Shown here piece by piece: positions 59,346 through 64,000 of a stretch of 64,000 nucleotides of DNA. The notes beneath the pieces were generated by a model. That model had not been told where the DNA came from, searched no databases, and was given only the letters and a program-made list of their open reading frames with translations. Made by a program: the position numbers and the translations under genes. Every line of letters begins with the position of its first letter. Within the stretch, counting starts at the first letter, position 1. The stretch covers positions 7,510,170-7,574,169 of the forward strand of contig OZ038467.1 of the NCBI GenBank assembly GCA_964036295.1, written 5' to 3'. The stretch is from Plumapathes pennacea (taxonomy: Eukaryota > Cnidaria > Anthozoa > Antipatharia > Myriopathidae).

Positions 59346-60685
59346 ACAAAATAATGCAACCAATAATGTAAACAAGTGCATGATAAAACATGTTCATTTT
59401 AATACTTAATACCAGCAAAGAAACTAGCAAACAAATGCATGCATGATATACTCAGTCCTTGTTTTTTGTGAAGAGATACTAAGATATACTGATCAGTCCA
59501 GGTCCTGGATTAACCTCTGGACTGACACCCTTTTCACTGCTTCAGTCCTGTGTTTCAAAAGCACTGGTAGAGACTGATTGGATGGTGGTCAAAGTAATGA
59601 TCAGGATCTTGTAGTCTACATAAAACTGAATGCATTACAACTCTGGTCCATTTCTTTCCAACAAAATAATGGTTTGCAGGTTTTTTTGGACAGGACTTTT
59701 ATAGTTGTAATGCATTGAAATGAAAGTGCATGAATTGAATTGTTGTTGTTCATTTTGTGGATGCATGCACATTATGTAAATTCAGGAGAGTTATGCTGGC
59801 TATGTTTTCCCCTATTTCTTATACTATTCTTTTTCGGCCCCAATGGGCCTTCCGCCAACACGGCCCCGCGAACTACTAGCTGAATTTCTTAATACCACGC
59901 GTATAACTTAAAGTAAGTTGTTTAGATTTTTCTTAGTATGGAGAAATCAGCAGGTAATCTGTTGTTGGTAACACACGTTTAATTCTCGCGACAACACTTG
60001 TGCATTCGCATTGTAGACGACAAGTCGTCAGCTCCTTTTTTTTCGCTACACATGCACAGACCGGTGCAGCGTTTCACAGCAGCTGCAGTGTTTCAGTAGC
60101 CCGAGGGTAATAATCACAACGCTACAACGCACACAACGCAAGAGCCCTAGAGCTCTCAGTTGGTCGCTATCAATTCACTCATTTGACTGAATAGCCCTTT
60201 GAGTTCTAGCAACGCTTAAAAACATATTCTCCCTATTACCGCAGAGCACGATAACTCAGTACGGTATGAAGAAATTAGAAACTACAGCAAACTTCCTCTT
60301 AACGGATATCCCCTAAGACGGACACCTATGTAAGACGGACACCTGGCAGGAGCGGTCTATGCTTTTCAGTTACTTACTCTAACTAAATTCTCTTTTAGAT
60401 GGGCACCTCTCCAAAACGGACAGTTGGAGCTGGTCCCGAGGGTTTCTGTCTTATAGAGGGAGTTGACCGTACGGGATTCTTTTGATGAATTATGGGGAAA
60501 CTTGTATTTCAAAAGTCACGACGTACAATCTTGTACCTTCTCCAATGTAACTTCGCTTTACGCTGACTGTTGAATCTGTTACCCATGATCTAGACAAAGA
60601 TATATATAAAATCAATTAACTATAAAACACAAGTAAGCTCATTCCCAATTATCGAGATTAACTGTGACTAACCCGATGTTCCAAA
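59346..60685. other. Spacer leading to A6, no gene seen
   Basis: 59,346-59,930 is unassigned. From about 59,935 to 60,685 the sequence matches the A2 downstream spacer (23,150-23,868), including the ctaagacggacacc phrases. Confidence 0.6.
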
Positions 60686-62687
60686 CTACTGACACGGGCA
60701 CAGTCTCCTGACGCTGGGATTATGTCCTCTCTCACACTTGATCTCGTTGGGGATGTTGACAGCACCTCCACATTTTCCGTTTTTCGGTAAATATCCAGGG
60801 TTGTCTCCATAATAGTATGAAGAGGTTGTTGCGCACTGAAAGCCCAATTGATTGAAGATGTGAACTGCATTGCCAGTCGGGAAACCGCCGCTTTTAACGC
60901 ACCGCAAGCGAAGCGACTCACATAAATGATCACAGTTCTGCGTGGGCGCCGCCATATAGTAAAGGATAACTGAAAAAATGGACAGATGGAAGACTAAATC
61001 AGTTAGGTTGTAAAAGTGTAAGAAGTTGATATATAAAAGTACTTATAGGTAAGGCATTAAATTGCTTGACTTCACTAAAAAAACACTTATGGTTATAAAG
61101 TAAAAGATTAGTAACAAAAAAATAGCGAGGATAATAACAGCGAAAGAGTAAAGTTACAACAATTTAAGAGCATACTGATATTTTCCCACTTTTAAACTTC
61201 ACTGCAGTAGTTGTATGGAATAACCAATAACAACCTGTAAATCAGTGCAATACGGCTGCATTTTTACTTGTCAGTTCTATTTCTTATCACTTTGAAGGTT
61301 AAAAAAAAAAAACAAAAAAAAAAACAACAACAACAACAACAAAAAACTAGGTCATAAAAATACTCCGCCGTATTGCACTCCTTCCCGTGTAGAAACCTCT
61401 TTTAAGCAACAGGATCGACCGATAGTAAGTGTTTCAAACATTTCATGCGTGACCCTTAGTTTCTCGACAGGTGCTTAAACGCGTTTGCTTTGCATTACAA
61501 ATCAGTATGTCACACTTGCCTGGAGATTTACAAAAGTAATCGTTGCTGGCGTAGATCGGCTGGCATGCACCGGCTTTACATGGCTGGTTAATACAGGGCG
61601 TCTGCAGAAAATAAATAAATAAATAAATAAAGGAAAATAAACTAAAATCTTCAATTAAATGTTTAACAAATGTAACAGCGCTTTGTTCTATGTTGGAGCT
61701 CCTAAGAAGGCGTCAGGTCCAAAAATGATGTTTTCTCGATACCATAGCGCATCGTTAAGACAACATTATTTATTTAAGGACAATATTAACCACTTGGTTA
61801 ATATTAACAATATTAACCATTTGGTTTACTTTAGGGCCCTTCCACTTTCACACACGTTCAACTCCTGAACTGCCAAATGAAAACTAACGATGTAACCATT
61901 ATCGATGTTAACTCTCGATGGGTTTCCTATTGTTACAAAGAGCAAAAGAAGAAAAATATCGTTCCAGAAAGTTCGAAGCAGTAGCTTCGTTATCAATAGT
62001 TGATGTGTGTTTTCAAGCATTTGGGCAACGACAACACCTGCTCTAGTTGGTTTATGAAAGCTTTAGGTCGATTGACACGGCGAGACAATAGTACGACAAG
62101 TGTTATAAGGTATATCTAAAAAGGCTGCATGTTGTAATTAGCGTAAGTGAAAATTGCAGTCTATAAATTGATCTTAAACAAACACATGATTGATATCTTA
62201 TAATATCATATAAAATAAACTTTAAAAAATCACTGAAGATCTGTCAGTATGTGAAGCCTTCCCTGAGCAAGAATTAAAAATTTTGGTTTTGTAAAGAAGG
62301 CAAACACACGCGCCATACATTTATCTATAATCAACTCACCATATAGCTGTGATGGTCAAATTCTTGACTGGACTCAAACATCTCAGGGGAGTCGTACTTG
62401 TCTGTGGCGAGAAGCTGACAGAGTTTCGAGCTAATCCCGAAATTGAACGAAACGCAGGACGAAGTTTGGAGGCAGTTAAACGCACAATCTAAACTGGTCA
62501 TGCTCACAGAACTTGACAGGATCTTGGAGGGCACGGACAACACGCTGAACGGATGTTTGATGAAGTGAGCGTGTCGCTGCATTTCCTCGTAACTGTACAC
62601 TGAGAAAGCCTGAATCTCGACAGAGGTGTAAAACAATGCAAGAGAAACAGCGAGCACAAGGTTTAACTTCAACGTATACTGACACAT
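60686..62687 (-). CDS. Array gene A6: secreted PAN / EGF-like / cysteine-rich protein, 237 aa
   Basis: Exons: 62687-62340, 61601-61520 and 60969-60686; 714 nt. The most compact complete copy and the one closest to an uninterrupted unit. Signal peptide and PAN-like domain are as in the sisters. The EGF-like exon (TPCINQPCKAGACQPIY) has a GC donor (CAG|GCAAGT) like A2, and the cysteine-rich exon also groups with A2 and ends RRLCPCQ. One conserved cysteine is missing: the sisters have NPCY or QPCY, A6 has NPGY (codon GGA). That leaves eight instead of nine cysteines in this domain. The promoter is type II (CCAAT at 62779-62783, minus strand). Secreted; function unknown. Confidence 0.87.
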
Positions 62688-64000
62688 GGCAAGTATTCGT
62701 TCCAGGTGAATTTCGCCGCTTCTAATCTCTGGTGATAATAAAGCCATCTGCCGTTTGCTGGAACATGTCTGACACTTGATTGGTGGACACGCATGACTAT
62801 ATTACAGAGTACCAGGTCTACGCGGCTCACTATACGAATGCTACTAGGCCTGGTAGCAGAACAGAACCTTTATTTATGCACGGAGACTCCCCATATTCAC
62901 ATGCTCTTCCAGAGAACCGCGTTTAAAATCTGTACAACATAGCTGATATTAATTACCAAATCTAAGAATAAAATCTAGTGATACATACGTATGGTTCACG
63001 GTAGCCTGCAGATTTTAATTTTCTTTTAAACGCCACGAAAGCCTGCAGTTTTCACTTCGTAAGAGAGGGCATTCCACAGTTTTGTACCTGGCTATACTTC
63101 AAGCATTTCTTTAGGTTCTCAGAATTTGGCTCCACCGCTAAATGGAAATTTAATTGTCATTTTAGAGAGACGGAGGCGGACGGAGAGAGAAACACACACA
63201 GAACTGAACATGAACGATTTAGTTGCTGACCAGTGGTAACGATCAGTAGATCTCTTTGGCAGGGGGTTACTGTGTATAAATACTCCTATCACGAGTAGAG
63301 ATAACTAATGGCGGACATGCAGTCATTACGAATCATCGATGCAGCAAGAGGACAAATTATAAAGAAGAAAAAAGAAAAAGAAGGAGCACCGTTATATTAC
63401 CAAGTCAACAAACGTCGACTTTCAACACTTAGTGATTTCGTGTATTCGATGCTGACTTGATCGACAGCACACTAAAATTGAAACGGAGGTGACACTACAA
63501 ACAACCCAGGCAACATGAAACAAAAAAACAGAGTTCCTGGTTATAAGTAAAAGTGTCCCTTCTTCACAAGAAGGAGAAGAGAAAGCAATAAAACACCACG
63601 AAGTCTTGTATGGAGAAGTCAGGAGGTGATCTGTTGCTGGGAACACACGTTAAATTCTCGCGACAACACTTGCGCATTCACGCATTGTAGACGACAAGTC
63701 GTCAGCTACTTCACTCCCGTTACACATACACAGCAGCTACAGTATTTCAGTAGACAGCGAGGGAAGCCTTAGAGCCCTCGGTTGGTCTTCGCTATCACTG
63801 AATTCACTCGTTTGACTGCTTAACTCTTCGAGTCCTAGCAACGCTCAAAACATATATTCTCCTTGCGACCTCAGAACACAAACACTCAGTACGGTATGAA
63901 GAAATTAGAAACTACAGGGAAATCCCTCTTAACCGATGTGCCCTAAGACGGACACCTATGTAAGACGGACACCTGGAAGGAGCGGTCTCTACCGTTCAGT
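62688..64000. other. A6 promoter and array spacer running into the window edge
   Basis: The type II promoter is followed by spacer collinear with 22,340-23,557 and 59,935-60,376. In both of those places a cysteine-rich exon follows about 310 bp later. No gene lies inside this stretch. Confidence 0.65.

Noticed and set aside
1-64000. CRISPR arrays, bacterial operons, rRNA or tRNA genes
   Set aside because: None found by eye. The repeats are MITE, minisatellite or segmental in type, and gene structure is eukaryotic.

Overview
The window looks like nuclear DNA of an anthozoan cnidarian, most likely a stony coral. This is an inference from gene style: intron-rich genes with GT-AG and some GC-AG splice sites, AT-rich introns, abundant short palindromic transposons, and a tandem family of secreted PAN/EGF-like/cysteine-rich proteins of the kind that expands in cnidarians. 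There are no bacterial operons, CRISPR arrays or recognisable tRNA/rRNA genes. Exon structures were built by hand from splice consensus and codon phase, so internal boundaries are predictions.

Left part, 1-15.5 kb: ordinary single-copy nuclear genes. The 5' part of DNA2 (nuclease-helicase of DNA replication and repair) lies on the minus strand and runs off the left edge. A divergent uncharacterised gene (6290-8735, plus) shares its promoter region; it ends in a CaaX-like tail and carries an internal exon duplication. Converging on it is a complete ESCO-type cohesin acetyltransferase gene (9569-15526, minus). DNA2 and ESCO both carry a recognisable PCNA-interaction (PIP) motif.

Middle, 16.4-42.3 kb: a tandem array on the minus strand. 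Each complete gene has three coding exons: signal peptide plus PAN-like domain (348-351 nt), a short EGF-like exon (82-94 nt), and a cysteine-rich exon of exactly 284 nt ending in RRLCPC plus Q or E. I call the genes A1 (17833-20273), A2 (23869-27997), A3 (29742-32946), A4 (34433-38257), A5 (39038-41492) and A6 (60686-62687). There is also an orphan PAN exon (21992-22339) and a truncated PAN fragment (20706-20847). Large blocks between the genes are near-identical. One duplication junction is visible at about 29,046, and several transposon insertions can be read exactly because a sister copy retains the empty site.

Right part, 42.3-60 kb: a transposon-rich island splitting A5 from A6. It holds a decayed LINE reverse transcriptase, a roughly 5.5-kb region bounded by long inverted repeats (46.8-52.35 kb), and two copies of a two-ORF element. 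The better copy has a 2A-like ribosome-skipping motif and an apparently duplicated cysteine-peptidase-like fold. The island also holds SINE-like repeats, an intronless gene with a beta-trefoil-like N-terminus (56262-57101), a 3'-only fragment of that gene, and a 2-kb foldback element. A6 follows. The last 1.3 kb repeats the spacer that precedes a cysteine-rich exon elsewhere, so the array probably continues past position 64,000.
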